NCBI GenBank assembly: GCA_039028975.1
Contig: JBCCHB010000087.1
Coordinates: 4,070 to 68,069 of the forward strand
Origin: JAHBNG01 sp039028975
GTDB lineage: Bacteria > Chloroflexota > Anaerolineae > Caldilineales > Caldilineaceae
Direction: 5' to 3'
DNA: 64,000 nucleotides
Within the stretch, counting starts at the first letter, position 1, and each line of letters opens with the position of its first letter. The notes below the pieces were generated by a model, which saw nothing but the letters and a program-made list of their open reading frames with translations, was not told where the DNA came from and did not search any database. The translations under genes and the position numbers were made by a program. Positions 63,894 to 64,000 of this stretch are shown here, piece after piece.

Positions 63894-64000
63894 ATGTCAA
63901 GTTGATTGCAATTGAGACGAATGCATATGTGCCAAAAAGTAGATGATCGATCACACTTATGGACATGAATAAAACAAATGATGAAACTAACAATAAAACA
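63894..64000. other. right-edge non-coding sequence
   Basis: AT-rich sequence without an open frame, repeat copy or hairpin that I can support. It may include the outer end of the transposon remnant, but no terminal inverted repeat could be matched within the window. Confidence 0.3.

Overview
The window most resembles a chromosomal segment of a filamentous Chloroflexota bacterium (Anaerolineae/Caldilineae-like). This is inferred from protein style, not from a marker gene: secreted proteins with Pro-Thr linkers and InlB-type repeats that end in a short aromatic-Leu-Pro motif, DUF2079 and PTPS-related membrane glycosyltransferases, DUF4126, DUF1499, and a conserved housekeeping set (pheT, plsX, mutL, nnr, rlmA). 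No rRNA, tRNA, CRISPR array or intact insertion sequence was seen.

Layout. 0.5-11.6 kb (minus strand) holds four large secreted modular proteins. 11.7-28.7 kb (minus) is an exopolysaccharide/capsule locus. In transcription order it encodes an initiating sugar-phosphate transferase, a sugar dehydrogenase, a sugar aminotransferase, a fused Wzz/BY-kinase-type protein, a Wzy/ligase-type membrane protein, a sulfotransferase, six glycosyltransferases and a Wzx flippase. A 390-bp divergent control region with two identical ACTCGAGT palindromes separates it from a plus-strand arm (29.1-38.3 kb). That arm encodes a WlbB-type acetyltransferase, a glycosyltransferase, two separate Wzz-like proteins, a DUF2079 membrane protein, a stand-alone BY-kinase-like ATPase with a degenerate P-loop, an unrecognised 340-residue protein and RfbB, and it ends in a 21-bp-stem terminator. 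38.4-50.3 kb contains a GNAT acetyltransferase, an MFS exporter, pheT without pheS, a Nudix hydrolase, and a minus-strand operon of a GDP-sugar reductase, an alpha/beta hydrolase, a DUF4062 protein and two related GT-C membrane proteins. 50.4-63.1 kb is mostly housekeeping: nnr, then plsX, a membrane protein, rlmA and a cysteine-desulfurase-like gene as an operon, followed by DUF1499, a FAH-family hydratase, DUF4126, mutL and a secreted DUF4397 protein with a heavily structured leader. The right end holds two gene remnants, a PA14 domain and a DDE transposase, fused back to back.

How the genes fit together. Dehydrogenase, aminotransferase and acetyltransferase form a Wlb/Wbp-type route to an acetamido-sugar uronic acid. 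The initiating transferase, glycosyltransferases, Wzx, Wzy and Wzz/kinase proteins would build and export the polymer, and the sulfotransferase suggests it is sulfated. The large secreted proteins beside it probably share the same cell surface.

The two least explained signals are these. First, an ~85-bp imperfect palindrome recurs at least eight times between genes, plus shrunken ~30-bp derivatives, mostly just beyond gene 3' ends. Second, four secreted proteins share an eight-residue C-terminal motif with proline exactly five residues from the end, which looks like an export or anchoring tag.
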